Assembly (NCBI GenBank): GCA_045587205.1
Contig: JAZNBV010000060.1
Span: forward strand, 1 to 64,000
DNA length: 64,000 nucleotides
From: SIG78 sp045587205
GTDB taxonomy: Bacteria > Verrucomicrobiota > Lentisphaeria > Victivallales > Victivallaceae
Direction: 5' to 3'
The position numbers and the translations under genes are program-made. This document shows positions 53,019 to 61,612 of the stretch, piece after piece. Numbering within the stretch: position 1 is the stretch's first letter; each line of letters opens with the position of its first letter. Below the pieces are notes generated by a model. That model was not told the DNA's origin. It saw only the letters and a list, made by a program, of their open reading frames with translations, and made no database searches.

Positions 53019-53046
53019 TTGCTTTTTTGCTAAACGCAACTATATT
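53019..53046 (+). promoter_or_regulatory. Promoter of the tRNA-Asn gene
   Basis: TTGCTT and TATATT separated by 16 nt; the predicted start lies about 26 nt before the mature tRNA. Confidence 0.6.
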
Positions 53047-53079
53047 AATTGATACAGTTCAATAGCAACTGTGTAATGT

Positions 53080-53154
53080 TCCGGCATAGCTCAGCGGTAG
53101 AGTAGGTGGCTGTTAACCACTTGGTCCCTGGTTCGAATCCAGGTGCCGGAGCCA
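53080..53154 (+). tRNA. tRNA-Asn (anticodon GTT)
   Basis: A full cloverleaf: acceptor TCCGGCA pairs with TGCCGGA, D arm GCTCAGCGGTAGAGT, anticodon loop CTGTTAA with GTT at 53112-53114, T arm CCTGG-TTCGAAT-CCAGG, discriminator G and an encoded CCA. A T-run follows directly. It decodes AAU/AAC codons, whose A37 is modified by TsaD. Confidence 0.97.
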
Positions 53155-53310
53155 TTTTTTTTGCCCTGATTCCGGGACAAAAAGGTTTTATACCGCACAA
53201 TCCGTACTGAATTTCGTTCCCCGATCTGCTGAATATTTCCCGAACCTTTTCAATGTTGTCATCAGCCGCACTGACTGCACGGTATAATTATTCATACAGT
53301 AAACAGGGCA

Positions 53311-53356
53311 AAAAAAAGGCTGCTGTCGCCCCTGTAAAAGGTTCAACAGCAGCCTT
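53311..53356 (-). terminator. Terminator of the small-lipoprotein operon
   Basis: On the minus strand AAGGCTGCTGTT pairs with ACAGCAGCC and is followed by seven T. Confidence 0.8.
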
Positions 53357-53372
53357 GCTTAAAGCGGGAAAA

Positions 53373-53768
53373 TTACTTGGTCTTGACGGCAGTGGCGGTC
53401 ATAGTGACAGTCACTTCGTTGATACCGCAGACATTCTTCATCTTGTAATCCATCTTGACACCGACGAGTTCATCGGCACCCGGCGCCTGCTTGAGGGCTT
53501 CAGCCTTCAGAGTTGCATAGGATACATCACCGATGTTGACCGCAGTGAAATAACTCATCAGTTTAGCACTGGCGGTAACATCCTTTTTGACTACAGTGTA
53601 GGCAAGCGGAGTTTCGTTAAGAATGGTGTTGGCACTGACTTCACTGTAGAAGTTCGGTCCGGCACTGATGGGGGCAACGCCGCCACTGTTGGAGGTGACT
53701 CCGGCACAACCAGTCATTACGAGTGCGGCTGCAACAGCGCCGCCGGCGAGAAGAAGTTGCTTTTTCAT
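53373..53768 (-). CDS. Small lipoprotein, TRL-like
   Basis: A 131-residue protein with a lipoprotein signal (lipobox MTGC, Cys at about 21). The mature part shows GDVSYATLKAEALKQAPGAD, GVKMDYKMKNVCGI, a Gly-Asp-Ala-Ser-type pattern that reminds me of TRL-like/DUF6567 small lipoproteins. The TRL name comes from tRNA-associated loci, and this gene is indeed next to tRNA-Asn, though on the opposite strand. Family assignment is tentative. Outer or inner membrane anchored; function unknown. RBS AGGAGA. Confidence 0.7.
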   Translation of the reverse strand: MKKQLLLAGGAVAAALVMTGCAGVTSNSGGVAPISAGPNFYSEVSANTILNETPLAYTVVKKDVTASAKLMSYFTAVNIGDVSYATLKAEALKQAPGADELVGVKMDYKMKNVCGINEVTVTMTATAVKTK

Positions 53769-53846
53769 AATAGCTTTCTCCTGTTATTGTTTTTTATATC
53801 CGGGGGATCCGGATATTTTTCACCCTTAAATAGAAACTGTAAACGG

Positions 53847-54245
53847 TCAATCAACTATTTTCCACGCTCCGTTGACCTTTTTCAGATTGTAACTCTCTTT
53901 TTTGGTTTTCTTTTTTTCCTGATAAGTTACGGTCACTACGGCTTTGTCGCCGGTGATTTTTTCAGAAACTACCTTCAGTTTTGCCTGGGCACCGAAACTC
54001 TCCAGCGCATCGCTTTTCTTTTCGGCTGCGGAAAGCTCTTTATAAATGCTTTCAAGCCCGGAAATCATCTGCTGAAGCTCTTTGCCTGCCAGATGTTTTT
54101 TAGCCGCGGTCCATTCCGCTTTGCTCATCAGCGTGAAAAACTCTTTCACCACAGTTCCCGGCTTTTCACCGGCAGCCAGAACCGGCATCGCAGAACCAAT
54201 CAAAAATACAACCGACAACACAAATATCGCAAATCTGTTTTTCAT
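53847..54245 (-). CDS. Secreted DUF4878-like protein
   Basis: A 132-residue protein with a signal peptide (cleavage near VLAAG, about 25). The mature part has PGTVVKEFFTLMSKAEWTAA followed by two strands and VNGAWKIVD, the NTF2-like arrangement of DUF4878 proteins. Very Lys-rich. Periplasmic, function unknown. GAGAGG lies 6 nt upstream of the ATG; it is 16 nt after the Pro-rich lipoprotein gene. Confidence 0.7.
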   Translation of the reverse strand: MKNRFAIFVLSVVFLIGSAMPVLAAGEKPGTVVKEFFTLMSKAEWTAAKKHLAGKELQQMISGLESIYKELSAAEKKSDALESFGAQAKLKVVSEKITGDKAVVTVTYQEKKKTKKESYNLKKVNGAWKIVD

Positions 54246-54261
54246 AATTCAACCTCTCAAA

Positions 54262-55002
54262 TCATCTGGAAGCTCTGACCGGCCTGGCTGTGGAACCGGG
54301 CTGCGGCACCGCCGGACGCACTGCCGCTTTGGGTTCAGGACGCGGGGCCGGACGCACTGCCGGTTTGGGTTCAGGACGCGGGGCCGGACGCACTGCCGGT
54401 TTGGGTGCAGGACGCGGTGCCGGACGCACTGCCGGTTTTGGTGCAGGGCGCGGTGCCGGACGCACTGCCGGTTTAGGTGCAGGGCGCGGTGCCGGCTTGA
54501 CGTGATGCGGCCTGGCGTGATGATGCGGTTTGACCACCACCGGGCGTGGCGGAGGAGAAACCACAACCACTGCCGGGGGTGGCGGTGGAGGAGCAACTAC
54601 CACTGCCGGTCTGGGCGGCGGAGGAGGCATCGGGCGGAGTTTGAAATCAGGCGCCCAAGCAGGTGGTACCGGACGATGTCCGGGGCCGCCCCACTCCCAG
54701 GTGCCGTGATACCAGTACCAGTTCTGATAACGCGGTACCCAGGTGCCTTTCCACCAATCGTAACCGTATTCGGGGATCACTACCACTGCCGGCGCCGGCG
54801 GCGGAGGAGGAGGAGGAGGCACCACATAGCCCTGTTCCGGCGGGAAAATTATATAATCCAGATTGCAGAAGAATCTGTCCCACCCGCCCGGATCGGGACC
54901 GTGATCGATGCGCCGTCCGGGAACGTGCGTGCTGACACAGGTACAGCCAGTGAGGATGCACCCGGCAGTAATCAACAATGCAATTTTGATTTTATTTTTC
55001 AT
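54262..55002 (-). CDS. Pro/Trp-rich lipoprotein with tandem PxP repeats
   Basis: A 246-residue lipoprotein (lipobox LTGC). After a linker with nine successive Pro, a Trp/Tyr-rich block (YGYDWWKGTWVPRYQNWYWY) resembles YXWGXW-type surface proteins. Poly-Pro segments follow, then about five 12-residue repeats KPAVRPAPRPAP encoded by 36-bp tandem repeats at about 54300-54490. Such basic Pro-rich tails can span the peptidoglycan layer. ATG at 55002 overlaps the DUF805 stop by 11 nt; an upstream in-frame start would precede the signal peptide. Confidence 0.8.
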   Translation of the reverse strand: MKNKIKIALLITAGCILTGCTCVSTHVPGRRIDHGPDPGGWDRFFCNLDYIIFPPEQGYVVPPPPPPPPAPAVVVIPEYGYDWWKGTWVPRYQNWYWYHGTWEWGGPGHRPVPPAWAPDFKLRPMPPPPPRPAVVVAPPPPPPAVVVVSPPPRPVVVKPHHHARPHHVKPAPRPAPKPAVRPAPRPAPKPAVRPAPRPAPKPAVRPAPRPEPKPAVRPAPRPEPKAAVRPAVPQPGSTARPVRASR

Positions 55003-55348
55003 CGCAGGCTCCATACTGGTTGGCTTCGCTGCTGCCTTCCGGAATGCAGAGGAACAGCACAATCAATCCGCCGACTACCGGAATCAGCGCCAACAGCTGA
55101 ATCCAGCCTGTTCTGCCGGTATCGTGGAGCCGGCGGGCAGTAATCCCCAGCGTAGGGCAGAGCAGCGCCAGAAACCAAACAGCATAAAGGTATTTCCCGA
55201 TGCCGGGAACAACGTTGAGAATGGCTGAAACAATAATATATACAAGAATATACTGCCAGAATGATTTTCTGGAAGCTCTGCCTTCAAAGCAGAAATATTT
55301 TTGGGTCACAACTGTAATAAAGTTATTGATTATTTCCTTGAAATCCAT
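54992..55348 (-). CDS. DUF805 family membrane protein
   Basis: A 118-residue protein with three to four membrane helices. FEGRASRKSFWQYILVYIIV and ARRLHDTGRTGWIQLLALIP are the two DUF805 signatures (RxxRxxFW and RRLHDxGRSGW). Function unknown. Start chosen at 55348 because of AAAGGG 8 nt upstream; a longer frame lacks a ribosome site. First gene of a minus-strand run of small envelope proteins. Confidence 0.88.
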   Translation of the reverse strand: MDFKEIINNFITVVTQKYFCFEGRASRKSFWQYILVYIIVSAILNVVPGIGKYLYAVWFLALLCPTLGITARRLHDTGRTGWIQLLALIPVVGGLIVLFLCIPEGSSEANQYGACDEK

Positions 55349-55394
55349 AGTATCAACCCTTTCTATCAGAAATTTGAACTGTAGTTCAGATGGA

Positions 55395-56719
55395 TCATTT
55401 AGGCATTTGCGCGCCGTATTCAGCAACAGCTCCGAACAGTTTCAATGCATCTTCCTGCGGGTAGCGGTTGGCATACATATCGCAGGTGGTGGTGATGGTT
55501 CCCTGCAGCGGCAGACCGAGCACACTGCGCAGAGCGTTGCATTTGCCGGGATCAAGTTTGGTTTTTTCTGAATATTTCATAGAAAGGAACGCGTTGAGAT
55601 ACTTGGCGTTGATTCTGCCCGCAAAAATTTTCGGATCCTTAAGGTCAATGTTACCGTCGATGGATTCAATACCGTCAACTTCTTCAAGATCTTCAAAGGA
55701 ATCGACCCGCACTTTGACCACAGAAGGCGACATAGTCATCTGCACATCGGATTCGCGGTTCAAGAAGAATATGTTGTTATCAAGTTTGGTGGTTTTCTTT
55801 TTGGGATTACCCTTGGTGTTATCAAAACCGGTCAATACGTTCAGCCCGATGATGTTGTTGTGGATGTTGGCATTGCAGTTTTCGTTATTGCGTATGGCAA
55901 AACCCATATCCGCCAGATCGTTGAGACGGCTCCAGGTGAAAAGTATGGTGTTGTAGGCACATTCCCAGTTGATCTTGCCGCTGCCGTTGGAACAGGAGAC
56001 ATTGACCGAAAGCATACGGTTATTGCAGAATACATTGTTGACAATGGTGATATTGCCTTTGTACCAGTTGAGGTTCACCGCATAGTTTGAACCGTTGACA
56101 AACGTACAGTTGCGGATAGTCAGATTGCCGTCGCCGCGGGATGCTGTTGCCGAAGAGATGCTGTAACGGTTGGCACTGGGGAATTTATCGGCCTTGTTTT
56201 TGGCGGGGCCTTCCAGCCACATACCTGTATCGAAGCCGGCGGGCTTGCCTTTGACCGCGTGATAACTGGAGGCAAAACCGTCATCAAAAATCAGCCCGTC
56301 AATAACAATATTGAACCCCTTGGGGGCCTTCATCGGATTTTTATCAAATTCAAGGTGCAGCAAACCTTGTGTACCGACTTTTTTGTCGTTATTTTCATTT
56401 TTGGGCTGGAACATTGTTTTGTATTTGGGGGATCGCGTTGGGTAAAGTCAGAGGAGTAGCCGCCGAAAATGGAAACCGGTTTTTCCATCTTGAACCAGCC
56501 GCATTTCATCCGGCCGGGGTAGTTGCCTTCGGCAACGTGGATAACATCGCCGGTCTGGGCAACATTAAGGGCTTTCCAGAGGTTTTTGTAGGGAGCGTCT
56601 TTAGTTCCTGCATTTTTATTTTTGCCGGTTGCCAGAGATACATAAATATCTTTAGCGTTAAGTGGCAGACTCAAACTGGCGGCAGCCAGCACGGCTAAAA
56701 TGGCTCGTTGGACTCTCAT
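55395..56719 (-). pseudogene. Secreted right-handed beta-helix protein, frameshifted
   Basis: Two overlapping frames make one protein of about 441 residues. The first (56719 to about 56430) has a signal peptide and KDIYVSLATGKNKNAGTKDAPYKNLW, the start of DUF1565/pectate-lyase-like beta-helix proteins. The second, ending at 55395, continues with Asn-rich helix turns (LTIRNCTFVNGSNYAVNLNW, ITIVNNVFCNNR). The break is in a run of five C (minus strand; 56427-56431): adding one C joins DFTQRDP to PKYKTMFQP. The total of 1325 nt plus one is divisible by three. Sequencing error, real inactivation or slippage all remain possible. Confidence 0.8.
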
Positions 56720-57052
56720 TTCATACTCCCATATAGATTTTCCGGAACCGCAGATTCACTCATAAAACTACGATCCCACAGATAGAGTAGCACGATTTCT
56801 TTTTTTTTCAAGCTTTTGAAAGAAAATTTTTCCGTTTTTTTGCCCGCCAAACACATCAATATTCATAACTCATTGACTATGTTTATATAATAAAATATTT
56901 CCTTTCTGACGGCCTATCCGTTATCCGCCTGATTGCAGAACTTGTGACCGCTTATTGAATTTTTTATACATTGCAGTTTGTAAAACAGCTGTTTATGTGC
57001 TAAATTTAATGATTATCTGTTACGGAAAGTTTAAAATCAGCCGGGATATAAA
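56720..57052. other. Intergenic region between divergent genes
   Basis: 333 bp, AT-rich, no coding frame of note. A weak TTGACT-17-TATTTC pair lies at 56873-56901 on the plus strand, far (150 nt) from the next ATG. Nothing else recognised. Confidence 0.4.
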
Positions 57053-57943
57053 ATGAAAAAATCAAGTGTAATTGCTGTTGCGGCGCTTATTGTTACCGCC
57101 GCCATCTGGGGACTTTCCTACTCCGCACAGTCGGAAGCTATGGAGTCTATGCCGCCGTTGTTTTTTGTTTTTCTGCGTTATATAATCGGTACAGCAATAC
57201 TGCTGCCGGTGATATTCTGCCGCAAAAACAGAACCTCCATAAATAAAAAACTCATCACCGGCGGTATTGCCTGCGGCGTATGTCTTGCCGGCGGCGAAAT
57301 ACTCCAGCAGTTCGGATTGCTCTACACTTCGGCAGGCAAAGCGGGGTTTCTGACGGCGCTTTATGTGATTATGATTCCGCTTATCGGAATTTTCATCCGT
57401 AAAAAATCGCACTGGATGATCTGGACGGCAGCAATTATTTCCGCTGCCGGCAGTTTCCTTTTGTGCGCGGACAAAACATTCCACTCCTTCGGCAATCCGG
57501 GGGATATACTTATGCTGATCTGCGCGCTCTTTTTTGCGTTCCAGTTTATTTTCATAGCCAAATTTGCGCCCGACGCAGATGCTTTTCAGCTGGCGGCGAT
57601 CCAGTTTTTCACCGTGGCGGTGCTCTCGGGAACAGCAGTACCCTTTGCAGGCGAAAAATGTTCCCTGCAGGGGATCGTTTCCGGTTGGCTGCCGCTTTTT
57701 TACTGCGGGGTGATCGCCATCGGGATCGCCTGCACGGTACAGGTTGCGGCGCAAAAGTATGTGCTTCCGGCAACGGCTTCCATTGTCTTGAGCACGGCTT
57801 CGGTCTTTGCAGTTTTCTGGGGCTGGCTGCTGCTGGATGAACACTATTCGCTGCAGAACCTGATCGGCTGCGTATTGATTTTTGCCGCTGTGGTTATGGT
57901 GCAGCTGCAGTCGCCGGAAGAAAAACAGAAACAACAGCCTTAA
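57053..57943 (+). CDS. EamA/DMT-family transporter
   Basis: A 296-residue protein with ten membrane helices in two EamA repeats. The first begins VTAAIWGLSYSAQSEAMESM with PPLFFVFLRYIIG, and the second shows ADAFQLAAIQFF and the typical end ASVFAVFWGWLLLDEHYSLQNLIGCVLIF. Cargo (amino acids, sugars or metabolites) is not readable. Confidence 0.9.
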   Translation: MKKSSVIAVAALIVTAAIWGLSYSAQSEAMESMPPLFFVFLRYIIGTAILLPVIFCRKNRTSINKKLITGGIACGVCLAGGEILQQFGLLYTSAGKAGFLTALYVIMIPLIGIFIRKKSHWMIWTAAIISAAGSFLLCADKTFHSFGNPGDILMLICALFFAFQFIFIAKFAPDADAFQLAAIQFFTVAVLSGTAVPFAGEKCSLQGIVSGWLPLFYCGVIAIGIACTVQVAAQKYVLPATASIVLSTASVFAVFWGWLLLDEHYSLQNLIGCVLIFAAVVMVQLQSPEEKQKQQP

Positions 57944-57967
57944 CCATAATTTTGAAAGGAATGAAAA

Positions 57968-58771
57968 ATGAAAAAAGCTCAAGTTTTTGCCGCTGTTATG
58001 GCAACAATGGTGGCTTTTTCCGGGCTTTATGCCGCTGAAAAAGCTCCCGCCCAGCCCGCCAAAGCAGTAAAAAAGGCCCAAAAAGTCCGCAAAAATCCGC
58101 TGGCAGGGTTGTCTGTAGATCAACAGATAACAAAGGCAACCACTCCGGTACAGAGCAAACGCCACGCCAAGCGCCACGCCGAAAAGAAAGCGCTTGCCGC
58201 CGCCAATCCCGCCAAGTACAAGATCCTGATGCTCGGCGACTCGATCACCCACCAGTGGGAATATAAGCCTGCGGAGGAAGCGTACAAAAAGTACATTGCC
58301 CCCTATCCGGTACTCAACCTCGGCTGCGGCGGCGACCGTACACAGCACACGCTCTGGATCGTGGAAAAAAGCGGTATCCTTGACCTGATCAAGCCGCAGC
58401 TGATCACCCTGATGATCGGCACCAACAATGCCCGATACGATTACCGCGCCACCACAGCGGGTATAAAAAAGATCCTTGATAATTTGCGTCAGCGTTATCC
58501 GGAAGCCAAAATATTGCTTTATGCCATCTTTCCGCGCGGTGCTGATAACAAAAATCCCTTGCGCCGGATGAATGAAAAGGTCAATGCTGAAATCGTCAAA
58601 TTCTGCGACGGGAAAAATATCGAATGGGTCGATATCCGCAAAGATTTCCTGACTCCCGCCGGAGTTCTGGAAAAAAGCGTAATGCCCGACTTGCTCCACC
58701 CGCGTCACCTCAAAGGCTACACACCCTGGGGCGAATCGCTCAAGCCGTACTTTGAAAAGTACAGCAAATAA
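57968..58771 (+). CDS. Secreted SGNH/GDSL hydrolase (PAF-acetylhydrolase-like)
   Basis: A 267-residue protein with a signal peptide (cleavage near LYAAE, about 22) and a basic Lys/Ala linker. ILMLGDSITHQWE is block I with the catalytic Ser, NLGCGGDRTQHTLW block II, LMIGTNNARYD block III, and DLLHPRHLKGY holds Asp and His. Closest to the PAF-AH beta-like group that deacetylates sugars or lipids. AAAGGA precedes the ATG. Confidence 0.88.
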   Translation: MKKAQVFAAVMATMVAFSGLYAAEKAPAQPAKAVKKAQKVRKNPLAGLSVDQQITKATTPVQSKRHAKRHAEKKALAAANPAKYKILMLGDSITHQWEYKPAEEAYKKYIAPYPVLNLGCGGDRTQHTLWIVEKSGILDLIKPQLITLMIGTNNARYDYRATTAGIKKILDNLRQRYPEAKILLYAIFPRGADNKNPLRRMNEKVNAEIVKFCDGKNIEWVDIRKDFLTPAGVLEKSVMPDLLHPRHLKGYTPWGESLKPYFEKYSK

Positions 58772-58818
58772 AATCTTTGTAAAACCTCCGTCCACGCGGC
58801 GCAGGTGCAAAGACAAGT

Positions 58819-58865
58819 CAGGGCCGCTGCAAATTCTCATCATATTGCAGCAGCCCTGTTTTTTT
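58819..58865 (+). terminator. Rho-independent terminator
   Basis: CAGGGCCGCTGCAA pairs with TTGCAGCAGCCCTG (one mismatch) and is followed by seven T. Confidence 0.88.
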
Positions 58866-58909
58866 ATGCCGGCAGCAGATCCTTCCGCCGCCTGCGTTCA
58901 GAACTGAAC

Positions 58910-60142
58910 TTATTCACTCCGCATTTTTTTGTCCACTATTGCGCAGACACAGGAGTCTGACCAGACATTGACGGCAGTTTCCACCATATCGATAATCGTG
59001 TAGATCGGCAGAATCACACCCATAACCCAGAGCGGTGCACCCGCGCCAGCCATCAGCGACAATGTAAGAAAGTAGCAGCCCATCGGCACGCCGGCGTTGC
59101 CCACAGCGGAAATCACCGAAATGATCACCCACAGCGCAACCACCGGCAGAGTCAATGCCACATTGCCGTGCTGCAAAAGAAAGAGCGAAGTCACCAGAAT
59201 AAACGCCGCACACCCGTTCATATTGATCGTGCAGCACAGCGGCAGAATAAAGCGCGCAGTTTCCGGTTTGGCTTTCAGATTGGTTTCCGCCGATTCCACA
59301 GTTACCGGCAGAGTTGCCATAGAACTCTTGGTGAAAAGCGCCATCAGCACCGCCGGGAGCATACAGCGGAACACCTTTAATGGATTGAGCTTGTTGCAAA
59401 GCAGAAACAATGGCAGCACCACAAAGAACTGCAGCAGATTGCCGATCAGCACCACTGCGGTGTATTTACCCAGCGATCCGATGATGACCCCGGCAGACAT
59501 CTGCGCCGAAAGCTGGGCGGCAAAAGCCACGATCCCCAGCGGCAATGTCCAGACCAATGCCTTGATCAACACAAAAAGAACTTCCTGCAAACCGAGTACA
59601 GCTTTGTGCAGCACCTGGATATTGGGCGAATCTTTATACGCAGCCAATACCAGACCGCAGGCGGCTGCCACCAGCAGGATACTCAAAACATTGCCTGATG
59701 AAAGCGGCGCAAGTATATTGTCGGGAAAAACCGAAAGTATGTGGTCGTAATAACTCAATTTCCCCAGTCCTTGCGGTACACTGCTCTGCCCCTGTTCCGC
59801 CATAGTTCCGGGCAGATTTCCCGGAACAATGAGTTTGAAAAGCACCGCACCGACCACCGATGCTGCCAGCGTAGTCAGCAGAGTCCAGACCAATGTACGG
59901 CCGAAAAGTTTGCCGGTATTCTTTTTTGCCCCCAGCATCGCCAGCGTGGTCATAATGGTCAACGCAATGGTCGGCACCGCCACAAACTTGAAAAGCCGGG
60001 TATAAACTGTGGCAATAAAATCAAAAAAGGTATTGAGCCACTCCACTTTGAGCAGTCCGAGTACGGCACCCAGAATCAGCGCCGACATCCAGATAATGAA
60101 TTGTTTGCCGTTGAAACCGGCTTGAGGTTTGTTTTTTTCCAT
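58910..60142 (-). CDS. Dicarboxylate/amino acid:cation symporter (DAACS family)
   Basis: A 410-residue glutamate-transporter-fold carrier. The re-entrant hairpin serine loop is FTKSSMATLPVTVE, and the helix 7 motif is NMNGCA where NMDGT is standard (Asp to Asn, Thr to Cys). VGNAGVP marks hairpin 2 and MVETAVNVWSD the substrate-binding helix 8. The change in the sodium-binding motif may alter ion coupling. Start at 60142 follows AAAAGGA; a longer frame lacks a site. Confidence 0.88.
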   Translation of the reverse strand: MEKNKPQAGFNGKQFIIWMSALILGAVLGLLKVEWLNTFFDFIATVYTRLFKFVAVPTIALTIMTTLAMLGAKKNTGKLFGRTLVWTLLTTLAASVVGAVLFKLIVPGNLPGTMAEQGQSSVPQGLGKLSYYDHILSVFPDNILAPLSSGNVLSILLVAAACGLVLAAYKDSPNIQVLHKAVLGLQEVLFVLIKALVWTLPLGIVAFAAQLSAQMSAGVIIGSLGKYTAVVLIGNLLQFFVVLPLFLLCNKLNPLKVFRCMLPAVLMALFTKSSMATLPVTVESAETNLKAKPETARFILPLCCTINMNGCAAFILVTSLFLLQHGNVALTLPVVALWVIISVISAVGNAGVPMGCYFLTLSLMAGAGAPLWVMGVILPIYTIIDMVETAVNVWSDSCVCAIVDKKMRSE

Positions 60143-60238
60143 AACAGAATCCTTTTTGTGTAATTGATGATATTTGTATATCATATAATTTAGCACCGTT
60201 TACGCAACTTTGCAATTTTTGCACCGCAGACCCGGCTG

Positions 60239-61609
60239 TCAGAAATTAAAGTAGATAAATGGCGAATACTTGACAAAGCAGAACATTGATACCACGATCA
60301 GCGTCGCTGCCAATACCGCATTGAACCAGGTCGGGCGGAAACGCTTCTGCAGTTCGCAGACCGGCGGCAAAGCCCAAAGCACAATAAATCCGGCAATAAA
60401 AAGCATAATATCTTTATTGCTCATTGCAATGAGATTCCAGGAATCCGGCGCAAACATAGCTTTGTAAATGCTTTTTGCCGAATCCCAGTTTACCGCCCGG
60501 AACGGTACCCACGCCAGCATCACAAAGAAAAATGTCAATATCTGTGCCGGTACCCGCGGCATTGAGCGCCCCAGAAATCTGCTCCATATCCGGTGAATGG
60601 TCAATGCCGCCCCGTGCATAGCACCCCACAGCACAAAAAGCCAGCTTGCGCCGTGCCACAGACCGCTGATAAAAAACGTCAGCATAAGATTCACACAGGT
60701 ACGCACTTTGCCGCAGCGGTTGCCACCCAGGGGTATATATATTGCGCTCATCAGGAATCTGCCCAGCGTAATGTGCCAGCGCCGCCAGAAATCGGCAATA
60801 TTTTCCGCGCGGTAAGGCGCATTGAAGTTGACCGGCAGATTGATGTTGAAAAAGAGTGCTGTACCGATTGCCATATCGCAGTACCCGCTGAAGTCAAAGT
60901 AGATCTGGAACATATATGCCAGCACACTGCGCCACGCGGTAAAGAAATTACCGCTGCATCCGGCAAATCCGCTGTCGGCAAATTCAGCAAAAAAGTCTGC
61001 CAGCAGAATCTTTTTAGCCAGCCCCAGAGCAAAAACAAACAGTCCGGCGGCGATATTGGCTGTATTTATCCGGCGGTTTTCCGGGTTATCAAACTGGCTC
61101 ATCATTTCGTCGGGCAGCACGATCGGACCGGCGATCAGCTGCGGGAAAAAGCAGACAAAAAGGCAGTAACTGCTGAACGAATAGCGTTTCTGCAGAGTTC
61201 CGGAAAATACCTGCTGCAGGAACGATATCTGCTGAAAGGTGAAAAAACTTATCCCCAACGGCAGAAGAATGTGTTTCAAAGTCCACGCGGTACCGAATAG
61301 TGCATTGACATTTTCCACAAAAAAGTCGTAGTATTTAAAATACCCCAACAGCAGAATATTATCGATTATCCCCAAACTCAAAGTGATCCTGGAACTTTTG
61401 CAGTAAAGCATCTGTGCAAAAAACCAGTTGAAAAGTATCGACCCGGCAATGATGAAAAAGTAGCTCCAGTTGAACCACGAGTAAAAGACCAGCGAGGCAA
61501 TTATCAGCCAGACTCTTGACAGCTGCGGGTATCTCTCCGAAAGCAGAAAATAGACAATTACTGTAACAGGCAGAAAACCGAGAATAAATGTAAAAGTTGG
61601 AAAAAGCAT
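60239..61609 (-). CDS. MBOAT-family O-acyltransferase (AlgI-like)
   Basis: A 456-residue multipass protein. The N-terminus MLFPTFTFILGFLP, PLGISFFTFQQISFL, FWRRWHITLGRFL, YIPLGGNRCG and the catalytic His in FISGLWHGASW are the AlgI/DltB family signatures in order. It passes an acyl group (usually acetyl) across the inner membrane to a surface polysaccharide. The partner gene lies 3 nt upstream. Confidence 0.92.
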   Translation of the reverse strand: MLFPTFTFILGFLPVTVIVYFLLSERYPQLSRVWLIIASLVFYSWFNWSYFFIIAGSILFNWFFAQMLYCKSSRITLSLGIIDNILLLGYFKYYDFFVENVNALFGTAWTLKHILLPLGISFFTFQQISFLQQVFSGTLQKRYSFSSYCLFVCFFPQLIAGPIVLPDEMMSQFDNPENRRINTANIAAGLFVFALGLAKKILLADFFAEFADSGFAGCSGNFFTAWRSVLAYMFQIYFDFSGYCDMAIGTALFFNINLPVNFNAPYRAENIADFWRRWHITLGRFLMSAIYIPLGGNRCGKVRTCVNLMLTFFISGLWHGASWLFVLWGAMHGAALTIHRIWSRFLGRSMPRVPAQILTFFFVMLAWVPFRAVNWDSAKSIYKAMFAPDSWNLIAMSNKDIMLFIAGFIVLWALPPVCELQKRFRPTWFNAVLAATLIVVSMFCFVKYSPFIYFNF

Positions 61610-61612
61610 TGT

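Noticed and set aside
54082..55143. Plus-strand Arg/His-rich 353-codon frame
   Set aside because: It is the antisense of the Pro-rich lipoprotein repeats, hence the Arg/Gly/Cys bias; no ribosome site.
57062..58843. Minus-strand open frame of 593 codons opposite the EamA and SGNH genes
   Set aside because: Both plus-strand genes have clear families, ribosome sites and a terminator; this frame crosses the gap between them and has no motif.
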